Assembly: GCF_036846205.1 (NCBI RefSeq)
Contig: NZ_DAIUCK010000002.1
Span: 1-64,000 of the forward strand
Length of the DNA stretch: 64,000 nucleotides
Direction: 5' to 3'
Source of the DNA: Rhabdothermincola sp036846205
Lineage (GTDB): Bacteria; Actinomycetota; Acidimicrobiia; Acidimicrobiales; Acidimicrobilacustridaceae
Shown here: positions 24,411-33,396 of the stretch, piece after piece
How positions within the stretch are numbered: position 1 is the first letter of the stretch
Layout: each line of letters begins with the position of its first letter
Program-made: the position numbers and the translations under genes
The notes under the pieces: generated by a model
The model's database searches: none
What the model was told of the DNA's origin: nothing
Seen by the model: the letters and a program-made list of their open reading frames with translations, nothing else

Positions 24411-25751
24411 TCAGAATCGGATCGTGAACACCGAGCCCGGGCCGGGGACGGCGTCGTCGACGCTGACCGTGCCGTCATGGGCCTCGATCACCTGCCGCAC
24501 GATGGCCAGTCCCAGGCCGGAACCAGGCATCGCCCTCGCGGCATCGGTGCGATAGAAGCGCTCGAAGATGCGCTCGCGCTCGGCGGGGGGGATGCCAGGG
24601 CCGTGATCCCGCACCGAGAGGGATCCCTGCTCGACCACGATCTCGATCGACTCGCCCGGAGGATTCCATTTACAGGCGTTGTCGACCAGGTTCTGCACCG
24701 CCCGCTCCAGCATGGTCGGGCGTCCCCAGGCCAGCCAGCCCGGCCCGCTCACGGTCACCCTCTGGCCGGTTCGCTTGCTGGCCCGCTCGGCCACCCGCTG
24801 GGCGAGGGCTCCCATGTCCACCTCGACCTCCTGCTCGACCTGGCGGGTGTCGGTGGCGAGCTGCACGAGCTCGGCGGTCAGCTCCGTGAGCTCTTCCACC
24901 TCGGCCCGGATATCGGAGACGATCTCGGTCCGGGTGGCGTCGTCGAGATCGCTGCGCCGGAGCAGGTCGACATTCGTCCGGATGCTGGTGAGCGGGGTCC
25001 GCAGCTCGTGGCTGGCATCGACCACCAGCCGTTGCTGCTGCTCGCGGGAGAGCTTCAACGCGGCCAGCATGCGCGAGATGCTCGCGGTCAGTCGACCGAT
25101 CTCGTCGTCGTGGGTCGCGGCCAAAGGAACGTCGAACTCGAGCGTGTCGGCCACGTGCTCGGCGGCCCGGGTCAGCTGCTCGACCGGGCGGGCGGAGCGG
25201 CGCGCCACCCACCAACCAACTGCGGCGGCCAGGACCGTCCCGGCGATCGACACCAGCACCAGGGCCAGCGCGAACCGGGAGAGAGTGGCTTCCACCTCGC
25301 GGAGCGGGCGGGCGATCTGCACCGCCACCTGCCGGCCGGTGGACGCCGTGACCATCCGGTAGCGCTCGCCGTCGATGGAGACGGTACGCAGCCGGGTGGT
25401 GCCGTCCGGGCGGGTGGCGATGGCCTCGTCGGTCGCGTCCACCGGGAGCTCGTCGCTCTGCGTCGGTGGTGTGGTGATCGAGCCGTCGGCGCGCACCACC
25501 TGGAAGAGCACGTCGGTGGGCAGGGGCTGTCCCCGTCGCGCACGGAGGGCCAGCCCCGGGCGCCGGGCCTCACCGACCGCGGCCAGCTCCGGCAGGGCCA
25601 GCGGCTCGTCGGTCGCACGCCGGAGGAGGTCACTGTCGATCTGGGCCACCATCTGCCGACGCACCGTGAGGTAGCCGGCGACCGAGCAGGCGATGACCGC
25701 GGCCACGAACGACAGACCGGCGAGCAGGGCGATGCGCCGGCGGAAGGTCAT
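24411..25751 (-). CDS. sensor histidine kinase, OmpR-partner (MprB-like) type
   Basis: 446 aa. TM1 (about 8-28), an extracytoplasmic sensor loop (about 30-160), TM2 (about 160-182) and a HAMP linker come first. The HisKA domain carries the phospho-acceptor H248 in VVDASHELRTPLT, followed by an ATPase domain with the N-box (NLVDNACKW), G1 (RDHGPGIPP) and G2 (GSGLGLAIV). It should autophosphorylate in response to an envelope signal and transfer phosphate to the regulator encoded upstream. The ATG start overlaps the regulator's stop by 4 bp. The pair resembles mycobacterial MprA-MprB envelope-stress systems, but orthology is not established. Confidence 0.92.
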   Translation of the reverse strand: MTFRRRIALLAGLSFVAAVIACSVAGYLTVRRQMVAQIDSDLLRRATDEPLALPELAAVGEARRPGLALRARRGQPLPTDVLFQVVRADGSITTPPTQSDELPVDATDEAIATRPDGTTRLRTVSIDGERYRMVTASTGRQVAVQIARPLREVEATLSRFALALVLVSIAGTVLAAAVGWWVARRSARPVEQLTRAAEHVADTLEFDVPLAATHDDEIGRLTASISRMLAALKLSREQQQRLVVDASHELRTPLTSIRTNVDLLRRSDLDDATRTEIVSDIRAEVEELTELTAELVQLATDTRQVEQEVEVDMGALAQRVAERASKRTGQRVTVSGPGWLAWGRPTMLERAVQNLVDNACKWNPPGESIEIVVEQGSLSVRDHGPGIPPAERERIFERFYRTDAARAMPGSGLGLAIVRQVIEAHDGTVSVDDAVPGPGSVFTIRF

Positions 25752-26428
25752 TCGCCACCGGCTCTCAGGACGTAGCCCACGCCTCGCACGGTGTGGATCA
25801 GCCGCGGATCCCCGTACTGCTCGGTCTTCCGGCGCAGGTACCCGATGTACACGTCGAGCGAGTTGGAACTGGTCTCGAAGGAGTACCCCCAGATCCGCTC
25901 GAAGATGAGGTCACGGGTCAGGACCTGGCCCGCGTGCTCGGCCAGCAGCGACAGCAGCTCGAACTCGGTCTTGGTGAGCAGGAGTTCTCGCTCGCCGCGC
26001 ATCACTCGTCGGGACCGCCGATCGATGCGCAGGTCGCCCACCTCGATCACACCGTCGTTCACCGGCGAGGCGCGGCGGATGAGGGCCCGGAGGCGAGCCA
26101 GGAGCTCTTCCAGCGCGAACGGCTTCACCAGGTAGTCATCGGCGCCGGCATCGAGGCCTGCGACCCGATCGGCGGTCTCGTGCCGCGCGGTCAGCATGAG
26201 GATCGGGGTGCGGTTGCCCCGCTCCCGCAGGCGGCGGCAGACGTCGAGGCCGCTCAGGTGGGGCATCATCATGTCGAGCACGACCGCATCCCACTCGGAC
26301 CCCTCGATGCGCTCGAGGCCGGCCAGCCCGTCACTCGCCTCCTCGACGTCGTAGCCATCCAGGTTGAGGGCGCGCTGCAGGGCATGTCGGAGGTGTGGAT
26401 CGTCTTCGACCACCAGGATCCGAGGCAT
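25748..26428 (-). CDS. OmpR-family response regulator (MprA-like)
   Basis: 226 aa with an intact receiver (acidic pair E8/D9-D10, phospho-acceptor D52 in VLDMMMP, conserved LVKPF lysine) and a winged-helix DNA-binding domain ending DVYIGYLRRKTE...IHTVRGVGYVL. Such regulators bind direct repeats spaced by one helical turn. A TTCTTAG repeat with exactly 11-bp period lies in the adjacent intergenic region (26470-26487), upstream of this gene's own -10 box (TACAGT, 26438-26443) and of the divergent secreted protein. Autoregulation plus control of that protein is the likely arrangement. It is the first gene of the operon with the kinase. Confidence 0.93.
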   Translation of the reverse strand: MPRILVVEDDPHLRHALQRALNLDGYDVEEASDGLAGLERIEGSEWDAVVLDMMMPHLSGLDVCRRLRERGNRTPILMLTARHETADRVAGLDAGADDYLVKPFALEELLARLRALIRRASPVNDGVIEVGDLRIDRRSRRVMRGERELLLTKTEFELLSLLAEHAGQVLTRDLIFERIWGYSFETSSNSLDVYIGYLRRKTEQYGDPRLIHTVRGVGYVLRAGGE

Positions 26429-26469
26429 GCCCGTGTGACTGTATTGAACGCCCCCACGGGTCTCCCGGG

Positions 26470-26493
26470 TTCTTAGGAGCTTCTTAGTTGACC
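26470..26493. promoter_or_regulatory. direct repeat TTCTTAG-N4-TTCTTAG, probable response-regulator site
   Basis: TTCTTAG at 26470-26476 and again at 26481-26487, start-to-start 11 bp. A -35-like TTGACC (26488-26493) follows the second copy by zero bases. The region lies between the divergent response regulator (start 26428) and the secreted protein (start 26570). One-turn direct repeats abutting a -35 box are the classical layout for an OmpR-family activator. Confidence 0.6.
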
Positions 26494-26569
26494 TTCACGG
26501 AGATCTGAGGTCAGCTCGCCACGATGGGCGTCGAAGCGTGAGAGCCACGCCTCAGACAAGGAGGTATCG

Positions 26570-27250
26570 ATGAACAGCACGGTCCGAAGCCTGCTGGTCA
26601 GTACCGCACTGGTCGGCGGCCTCGCGGTGACCGGCGCCGTCGCCTTCGCCCAGGACGGCACGACATCGACCACATCGACGGAGGTCCCGACCACGGAGGC
26701 CCCCTCGACCACGTCCCCGTCGGCGGAGGCCCCCTCGACGGAGACCCCGTCCACGGAGGCCCCCGCTCCGGATTCCGCTCCTGACAGCAGCTCACCGAAG
26801 GGTTGCGGGCGGGGCCATCGGGGTGAGCACCGGGACCAGTTCGATCAGGCCCTGGCGGACCAGCTCGGCGTTTCGGTCGATCAGCTCCGGTCCGCACGGG
26901 AGGCAGCTCATGAGGCGGTCGTGGCGGAGTTGGGGGAGCCGGAGCGCCCCCAGGATCGGCCCTCCACCCAGGAGGAGCGTGACGCGCTCCGTCAGCAGTT
27001 CGAGCAGCGCAAGGCGCTGTTCGACCAGAAGCTCGCCGAGCAGCTCGGTATCTCGGTGGACGACCTGAAAGCCGCCCGGCAGGCGGTGGCCGAAGCTGGG
27101 ATCGCTGAGAAGGTGGCGAGTGGCGAGATCACCCAGGAGCAGGCTGATCGGATGCTCGAGGCTCTGCGCAACGGTGACGCTCCACCGTTCGGGCTCGGTG
27201 GTCACGGACCGGGCGGCTTCGGTCGGGGGTTCGGCCGGGGCCCACGCTGA
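26570..27250 (+). CDS. secreted protein with Ser/Thr/Pro-rich linker and two DUF2680-like helical repeats
   Basis: 226 aa. A signal peptide (STVRSLLVSTALVGGLAVTGAVAFAQ, cleavage probably after AFA) is followed by a low-complexity linker of TEAPST units (about 30-70). Two helical repeats of the form LADQLGVSVDQL (about 93) and LAEQLGISVDDL (about 155) come next, ending in GEITQEQADRMLEAL; the tail is glycine-rich (GGHGPGGFGRGFGRG). The LAxxLGxSxxxL...GxITQEQAD pattern resembles YckD/DUF2680 proteins. It may be a periplasmic or cell-wall-associated sensor or chaperone for the divergent two-component system; this is inference. A perfect AAGGAGGT lies 4 nt before ATG 26570. Its promoter carries the TTCTTAG repeat. 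Confidence 0.8.
   Translation: MNSTVRSLLVSTALVGGLAVTGAVAFAQDGTTSTTSTEVPTTEAPSTTSPSAEAPSTETPSTEAPAPDSAPDSSSPKGCGRGHRGEHRDQFDQALADQLGVSVDQLRSAREAAHEAVVAELGEPERPQDRPSTQEERDALRQQFEQRKALFDQKLAEQLGISVDDLKAARQAVAEAGIAEKVASGEITQEQADRMLEALRNGDAPPFGLGGHGPGGFGRGFGRGPR
26694..26772 (+). repeat. short coding repeat in the linker of the secreted protein
   Basis: The core GGAGGCCCC recurs about three times with CTCGAC or CTCCG spacers, encoding degenerate (T/A)EAPST units. Such repeats can change copy number by slippage, so linker length may vary among strains. Confidence 0.5.
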
Positions 27251-27274
27251 GTTCCGGCTCGCTCTCGTTCGACA

Positions 27275-27322
27275 TCGTGGTCGTGGATCGTGGGTCTCCG
27301 GGCCCGGGATCCACGACCACGA
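27275..27322 (+). terminator. 15-bp perfect stem-loop
   Basis: TCGTGGTCGTGGATC (27275-27289) pairs perfectly with GATCCACGACCACGA (27308-27322) around an 18-nt loop. It starts 25 bp after the stop of the secreted protein and ends just before the promoter of the next gene. This is the strongest terminator candidate in the window, although no T-tract follows. Confidence 0.6.
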
Positions 27323-27337
27323 GCGCGTAGGGTGACC

Positions 27338-27343
27338 TACGCT
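27338..27343 (+). promoter_or_regulatory. -10 box TACGCT of a leaderless transcript
   Basis: TACGCT ends exactly 6 nt before GTG 27350, so transcription should begin at the start codon. Confidence 0.5.
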
Positions 27344-27349
27344 CCGGGG

Positions 27350-28186
27350 GTGAATGAGCTGCCCGCATCCGGAGGCGACCCGGAGTTCCTGCAGCGGCTG
27401 GTCGACCTGCTCCCCGCCGCGGCGTTCGTGATCGACGCCGGGGGGACCGTCCGCTTCGTCAGCGAGCCGGCGGCGGCGCTCGTGGAGCGGGACCGCTCGG
27501 AGCTCGTCGGCGAGTCCGTGCTCTCGTTCGTGGACGAGGGTACCGCGTGGGCCTATGCGGCGGCCGTGGCGATGGCCGGGGACTTCGGCCACGTCGTCCT
27601 CGGTCCGCTGCGAGTCTCGTTCGTCACGGCCGGAGGCCAGTCCCGGGCGGCCGACCTGTGGGCGATCAACCAGCTCGACGACCCCGTGGTCCGCGGCATC
27701 GTGTGTCTTCTGACGCCGGAGACCGCGGCGATGGGGTTGAGCGAAGCCATCACCGCGCTGGTGGGCGACGCCCCGTTCGCCACCGTGGCGGCCCGGGTCG
27801 TGCGAGCCATGCAAGGTCACCCGACGGTGGCCCGGGCCGCGCTGCTCGCCGCCGGGTCGTCGGGCATGCGCCTGGTCGCAGGCAGCGACGACGACCTGCC
27901 CGACATGAGCGGGGAGGGACCGTGGGAGCACGCGGTTCGCACGGGTGTGCGTCAGCTCGCCGCCGACCTGGACGAGGTGCCGCCAGCGCTGGCCGACGCG
28001 GCCCGGGCTGCGGGCTGCGCCACCGTGTGGGTGGAGCCCGTCGCCAGCGGGGAGCTGCCAGCGCGTGGAGCACTCGTGCTGTGGCGACGGGCTACCGGTC
28101 GGCCCACGCCGAACGAGCTCAACGCCATGCACCAGGCAGCCGCGGTGCTGGCGCTGGCCTGGGAGCGCCACGAACGGATGGCGTGA
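27350..28186 (+). CDS. PAS/GAF-type sensory protein without output domain
   Basis: 278 aa. Residues about 15-115 form a PAS domain (LLPAAAFVIDAGGTVRFVSEPAAALV, then GESVLSFVDEG), and about 130-270 look like a GAF domain. No kinase, cyclase or DNA-binding output is fused, so it would have to act on a partner or be a remnant of a longer sensor. No partner gene is adjacent on the same strand. GTG 27350 was chosen from the leaderless -10 box; reading upstream from 27290 would add 20 arginine-rich residues lying inside the terminator stem. It converges with the CoA-transferase gene. Confidence 0.65.
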   Translation: MNELPASGGDPEFLQRLVDLLPAAAFVIDAGGTVRFVSEPAAALVERDRSELVGESVLSFVDEGTAWAYAAAVAMAGDFGHVVLGPLRVSFVTAGGQSRAADLWAINQLDDPVVRGIVCLLTPETAAMGLSEAITALVGDAPFATVAARVVRAMQGHPTVARAALLAAGSSGMRLVAGSDDDLPDMSGEGPWEHAVRTGVRQLAADLDEVPPALADAARAAGCATVWVEPVASGELPARGALVLWRRATGRPTPNELNAMHQAAAVLALAWERHERMA

Positions 28187-28199
28187 GGGCTCGCCGGTC

Positions 28200-29411
28200 T
28201 CAGGCCACCACCCCGCGGGCGCGCAGATCGTCGATGCGGTCGGCGTTCACGCCGATCCCCGCGAGGACCTCATCGGTGTGCTGGCCGATCTCCGGCGCAG
28301 CCCAGCGCCCCTCGATCGGTTCCCCATCGAACTGCGCTGGGCTGGCCACCAGCCGGGTCGTGCCCCGAACCGGGTGCTCCACCTCCACGAGGTACCCGTT
28401 GGCCCGGACCTGGACGTCGTGGACGTACTCCGACGGCGGTTGCACCGGAGCCCACACGATGTCCTCGGCGTTGAACCGCTCGGCCCACTCGGCCCGTGGC
28501 CGGGTGGCGATGATCGACCGGAGCAGGTCGTGCAGCTCGTCGCTGGCGGCGGCGCGCTTCTCGGGTGTGTCGAATCGCGGGTCGCTGAGCAGGTCGACCT
28601 CGAGCGCCCGGCACACCGCGGGCCAGTACGCCTCGGGGTTCATCATGGTGAAGACCAGCCGCTTGCCGTCCTGGCACTCATACCAGGTCATGAGCGGGCC
28701 GGCGCCGCGCCCGTCGGGTCCGCTACGGGGCAGCTCGAAGCCGTTGGTGAGGAAGTTGGCGATGTCCGGGCCGATCATCCAGGCGCCCGACGCCAGCAGG
28801 GATACCTCAACGTCGATCCCCTCCCCGGTTCGTTCCCTGCGGACCAGCGCGGCCGCGATGGCCCCGGCGAGGAAGTTGCCCGCCGTGGTGTCGACGAACC
28901 CGGCTCGCTGGCCGGTGAGTGGGCCGCCCTCCGGGGTGAGCCGATCACCCACCCCGGCCCGGGCCCAGGCCGACACGTAGTCGTAGCTGGGACGCTCGGC
29001 GTCGGGGCCCTTGCTGCCCTGCCCGGTGGCCAGCGCGTACACCAGGCTCGGGTTGACGGCGCGCAGATCCGCGGGCTCGAGGAGGAACTTTCGCCGCAGC
29101 GGCGGCAGGTAGTTGGTCAGGAACACGTCGCTGGAACGCACGAGGTCGTCAAGCAGCGCCCGCCCCTCCTCGGTGGCCAGGTCGATGCCGACGGAGCGCT
29201 TGTTGCGGTTCCACTGCTCGTGGAGGAAGTTGACCATCGCCCCCTCGGCGAAGCTCACCGCGCCGAAGATCCCCCGCAGGGGGTCGCCCCGCCTCGGATC
29301 CTCCACCTTGATCACATCCGCGCCCCAGTCGGCGAGCACCGTCCCCGCCGAGGGGGCGAAGCCCCAGTTGTCGACCTCCACCACCCGGATGCCCTCGAGC
29401 ACGCGCGTCAT
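28200..29411 (-). CDS. CaiB/BaiF family CoA-transferase
   Basis: A 403-aa family III CoA-transferase. The N-terminal signature (LEGIRVVEVDNWGFAPSAG ... LADWGADVIKVEDP) and NRNKRSVGIDL are standard, and the catalytic aspartate is D174 in FVDTTAGNFLAG. It should move CoA between acyl groups through an enzyme-bound anhydride, activating an acid for beta-oxidation-type degradation. Acyl specificity is unknown. SD GGGGA precedes ATG 29411, and TAGGCT further upstream may be its -10. It lies 45 bp downstream of the thiolase-like gene on the same strand and is probably co-transcribed with it. Confidence 0.9.
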   Translation of the reverse strand: MTRVLEGIRVVEVDNWGFAPSAGTVLADWGADVIKVEDPRRGDPLRGIFGAVSFAEGAMVNFLHEQWNRNKRSVGIDLATEEGRALLDDLVRSSDVFLTNYLPPLRRKFLLEPADLRAVNPSLVYALATGQGSKGPDAERPSYDYVSAWARAGVGDRLTPEGGPLTGQRAGFVDTTAGNFLAGAIAAALVRRERTGEGIDVEVSLLASGAWMIGPDIANFLTNGFELPRSGPDGRGAGPLMTWYECQDGKRLVFTMMNPEAYWPAVCRALEVDLLSDPRFDTPEKRAAASDELHDLLRSIIATRPRAEWAERFNAEDIVWAPVQPPSEYVHDVQVRANGYLVEVEHPVRGTTRLVASPAQFDGEPIEGRWAAPEIGQHTDEVLAGIGVNADRIDDLRARGVVA

Positions 29412-29456
29412 CGGATCCCCCTGGTCTCGTCAACCGCTGCGACGGCGGTCGCGAGC

Positions 29457-30977
29457 CTACGGTGTGGTCTCGGGGCGCGTGTGTTCGCCGTCCTCGCCGG
29501 CGATCACGGAGAGCTGGCCGGGCGCGTCGAGCCGGGCCGCGACACCGCAGCACTCACGGTCCGCGAGCCGAGCTGCGAGGCCGCGGTCGCTCGATACCGC
29601 CACCGAGCGGTACCCACCGGCTTCGACCACGGCCACGGCCCGACCCGGCTCGCCCCGGTCGTGGATCACGGTGCAGGCGACGATCACCCCGTCGCCGGTC
29701 AGGTCCGGATCGAGTGACAGGACCTCGGTGGCCGCCGCCGCTTCGGCGGTGACGTCCCGGGCGTGGAAGGGACCCTGGGGTGGCTCGGACGACCACAGAC
29801 CGATGGCCGGCTTGGTGAGCATGCCGCTCACCGAGGTGACTGCTCCCCGAGATCGGGGATCGGCGCGCAACCGCTGCGCCATCGCCACCATCGCCTGCAA
29901 CACGTAGTTGTTGAGCGGGCCGCCGGCAAAGGTCATTCCGCCGGTCACCGTCAGGCCCCGGGGGTCGTCCAGGCTCAGGCCCAGCTCGGCAGCCTGGACC
30001 TGCACCGCGGCAGGGAAGCAGCTGTACAGGTCAAGGTGCGCCACGTCGTCGACACCGCAGCCCGCGGCCTCGAAGGCGGCTCGGGCGCAGGCCCGGAAGG
30101 CCGGCCACCGTCCGATCGAACGCCGGCACGGAAGCGGCACCATCAGGTTCGACTCAGCGGCCACCAGCGGGAACACCCACCGGTCGCGCTCGATGCCCAG
30201 CGCGCCAGCCACCTCCACCGAGCACAGCAGGAGCGCGGCCGCCTGGTCGACGTTCCACTGCGAGCAGAGCAGCTTCGTGTAGGGCGTGGCCACCATGCGG
30301 TTGGTCGCGGTCGGCGTCACGATGACCTCCGGGGAGAGGGCGTCGTGGCTCCAGGCGAGGGGGTTGCTCGCCGCCACCGCCGCGAACCGGGACCACAACG
30401 CGCCGAGCTCGGCCCGGTGCTGGGCGGGCGAGCGATAGGCGGCGGCTCGCAGCGCGCTCTCGATCAACGCGTACTGGTGCGCCGGCACGGCCAGCTCCCG
30501 TTCGATCTCGGTGGCGGTGAGGATGTCCCCGTCCGGCAGGAGCAGCTCGTCGGGTTCCGTCCCAGGGGGCTGGCTGGTCTCGGGTGCCTCGGTGCTGGTG
30601 ATCGCCGCCCGCAGCGCCCGGTGCTTCGCCTCGCCGCCGCAGATCGCCACCACCCGTGCCCGTCCGGCGGCGATGTCGGACGCAGCCCGGGTGATGAGCG
30701 TCTGCTGGAGCACCCCCACCTCGGCCAGGACGGTCCGAGCGGATGCCCCGACTCGTTCCGCCAGGAGCCGACCCGGGTCGGGGTAGCTCCAGGTCCCGTT
30801 GGGTACCGCGATCACGTCGATCCGATCCAGCAGCGCTCGGGAGCCGGCATCGTCGGCCGCGGCGAGCAGTGCCTGTTCCATCAGCACGATCGCCTCTGCA
30901 GCGGCGGACGGGTCGCCCACGCGTTGGGTGTGCGCGGCCGCGCCCACCAGCACCGGTGTGCGGGGATCGAGTGCCAT
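29457..30977 (-). CDS. thiolase-like protein with C-terminal OB extension (TLP1-type), no nucleophilic Cys
   Basis: 506 aa, longer than true thiolases (about 390-400). The body has the thiolase fold, but at the nucleophile position it reads EVGVLQQTLI (residues 86-95) with no cysteine. The extra C-terminal about 90 residues (DVTAEAAAATEVLSL..., then GDGVIVACTVIHDRGEPGRAVAVV) form an OB-like domain. This architecture corresponds to the SCP2-thiolase-like protein type 1 group known from mycobacteria, whose function is unresolved. It probably binds acyl-CoA but does not perform classical thiolysis. ATG 30977 begins the conserved N-terminus (LDPRTPVLVGAAAHTQR). It lies upstream of the CoA-transferase and divergent from menB. 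Confidence 0.78.
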   Translation of the reverse strand: MALDPRTPVLVGAAAHTQRVGDPSAAAEAIVLMEQALLAAADDAGSRALLDRIDVIAVPNGTWSYPDPGRLLAERVGASARTVLAEVGVLQQTLITRAASDIAAGRARVVAICGGEAKHRALRAAITSTEAPETSQPPGTEPDELLLPDGDILTATEIERELAVPAHQYALIESALRAAAYRSPAQHRAELGALWSRFAAVAASNPLAWSHDALSPEVIVTPTATNRMVATPYTKLLCSQWNVDQAAALLLCSVEVAGALGIERDRWVFPLVAAESNLMVPLPCRRSIGRWPAFRACARAAFEAAGCGVDDVAHLDLYSCFPAAVQVQAAELGLSLDDPRGLTVTGGMTFAGGPLNNYVLQAMVAMAQRLRADPRSRGAVTSVSGMLTKPAIGLWSSEPPQGPFHARDVTAEAAAATEVLSLDPDLTGDGVIVACTVIHDRGEPGRAVAVVEAGGYRSVAVSSDRGLAARLADRECCGVAARLDAPGQLSVIAGEDGEHTRPETTP

Positions 30978-31021
30978 GCCGGCGGCGTCCTCCTTCGCTC
31001 GTCGCTCCCCCCGCTGCACCC

Positions 31022-31027
31022 TAGGCT
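31022..31027 (+). promoter_or_regulatory. -10 box TAGGCT, near-leaderless
   Basis: TAGGCT ends 8 nt before ATG 31036 of menB. No Shine-Dalgarno is present. Confidence 0.4.
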
Positions 31028-31035
31028 GCCAGCCG

Positions 31036-31935
31036 ATGGTCTCCGAGCTGTTCGATCCCGCCGCCTGGCGCCCCATCGAGGGCTTCGACTTCGCTGACAT
31101 CACCTACCACCGGGCAGTCGATCACGGCACGGTGCGCATCGCGTTCGACCGGCCGGAGGTCCGTAACGCCTTCCGGCCTCGCACGGTCGACGAGCTGTAC
31201 CGGGCGCTCGACCACGCCCGCATGACCAGCGACGTCGGGTGTGTTCTGCTCACCGGCAACGGGCCGTCGCCGCGGGACGGCGTGTGGGCCTTCTGCTCAG
31301 GAGGCGACCAGCGCATCCGAGGCCGGGACGGCTACCGGTACGCCGAGGGGGAGACCGCCGACACCATCGACCCCGCCCGCACGGGCCGCCTGCACATCCT
31401 CGAGGTGCAGCGGCTCATCCGCATGATGCCGAAGGTGGTCATCTGTGTGGTCCCCGGCTGGGCTGCGGGAGGGGGCCACAGCCTGCACGTGGTGTGCGAT
31501 CTCACCTTGGCGAGCCGCGAGCACGCGCGCTTCAAGCAGACGGACGCCGACGTGGCCAGCTTCGACGGCGGGTTCGGTTCCGCGTACCTGGCTCGCCAGG
31601 TCGGCCAGAAGTTCGCCCGGGAGATCTTCTTCCTGGGCCGCGAGTACACCGCGGAGCAGGCCCACGCCATGGGAATGGTCAACGAGGTCGTGGCCCACGA
31701 GGACCTGGAGCGGGTCGCCCTGGAGTGGGGCCGGATGGTGAATGGCAAGAGTCCGACCGCGCAGCGCATGCTGAAGTTCGCGTTCAACCTGATCGACGAC
31801 GGCCTCGTCGGCCAGCAGGTCTTCGCCGGGGAAGCGACCCGGCTCGCCTACATGACCGAAGAAGCTGTCGAAGGCCGTGACGCGTTCCTGGAGAAGCGCC
31901 CCCCCGACTGGTCGCGTTTCCCCTGGTACTTCTAG
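31036..31935 (+). CDS. menB: 1,4-dihydroxy-2-naphthoyl-CoA synthase
   Basis: A 299-aa crotonase-fold enzyme that closes the second ring in menaquinone synthesis (O-succinylbenzoyl-CoA to 1,4-dihydroxy-2-naphthoyl-CoA). MenB-specific segments are present: FCSGGDQRIRGRDGY, WAAGGGHSLHVVCDLTLAS, SFDGGFGSAYLARQVG, and the C-terminus RDAFLEKRPPDWSRFPWYF, which general enoyl-CoA hydratases lack. Other men genes are not in this window, so it is detached from the rest of the pathway here. ATG 31036 begins the typical N-terminus; reading upstream enters the divergent gene. A -10 box 8 nt upstream suggests a leaderless or very short leader. Confidence 0.93.
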   Translation: MVSELFDPAAWRPIEGFDFADITYHRAVDHGTVRIAFDRPEVRNAFRPRTVDELYRALDHARMTSDVGCVLLTGNGPSPRDGVWAFCSGGDQRIRGRDGYRYAEGETADTIDPARTGRLHILEVQRLIRMMPKVVICVVPGWAAGGGHSLHVVCDLTLASREHARFKQTDADVASFDGGFGSAYLARQVGQKFAREIFFLGREYTAEQAHAMGMVNEVVAHEDLERVALEWGRMVNGKSPTAQRMLKFAFNLIDDGLVGQQVFAGEATRLAYMTEEAVEGRDAFLEKRPPDWSRFPWYF

Positions 31936-32012
31936 CGCGCCCGGCGCGCGCATCCGCCCCGATCGCGGGCCTGGGCCGGCCTCCGGAGGTCGGGTGGCGC
32001 GCCCGGGTCACT

Positions 32013-32018
32013 TAGGCT
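32013..32018 (+). promoter_or_regulatory. -10 box TAGGCT of a leaderless transcript
   Basis: TAGGCT ends exactly 6 nt before ATG 32025 of ino1. Confidence 0.5.
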
Positions 32019-32024
32019 GCGGGC

Positions 32025-33329
<1,305 letters not shown>

Positions 33330-33343
33330 TCCCGTCTCGACGG

Positions 33344-33375
33344 CTGTTGAACAGAACCTCTAGTCTGTTCAACAG
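33344..33375 (+). promoter_or_regulatory. double-palindrome operator over the P450 promoter
   Basis: CTGTTGAACAG (33344-33354) and its exact reverse complement CTGTTCAACAG (33365-33375) are separated by 10 bp. Each arm is itself nearly palindromic, and arm centres are 21 bp apart (two helical turns). The probable -10 box TAGTCT (33361-33366) lies between and partly inside the arms. Binding there would block RNA polymerase. The TetR regulator encoded at 34589 is the obvious candidate. Confidence 0.65.
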
Positions 33376-33396
33376 TTGGACCGAGGGGGGGAGCCG

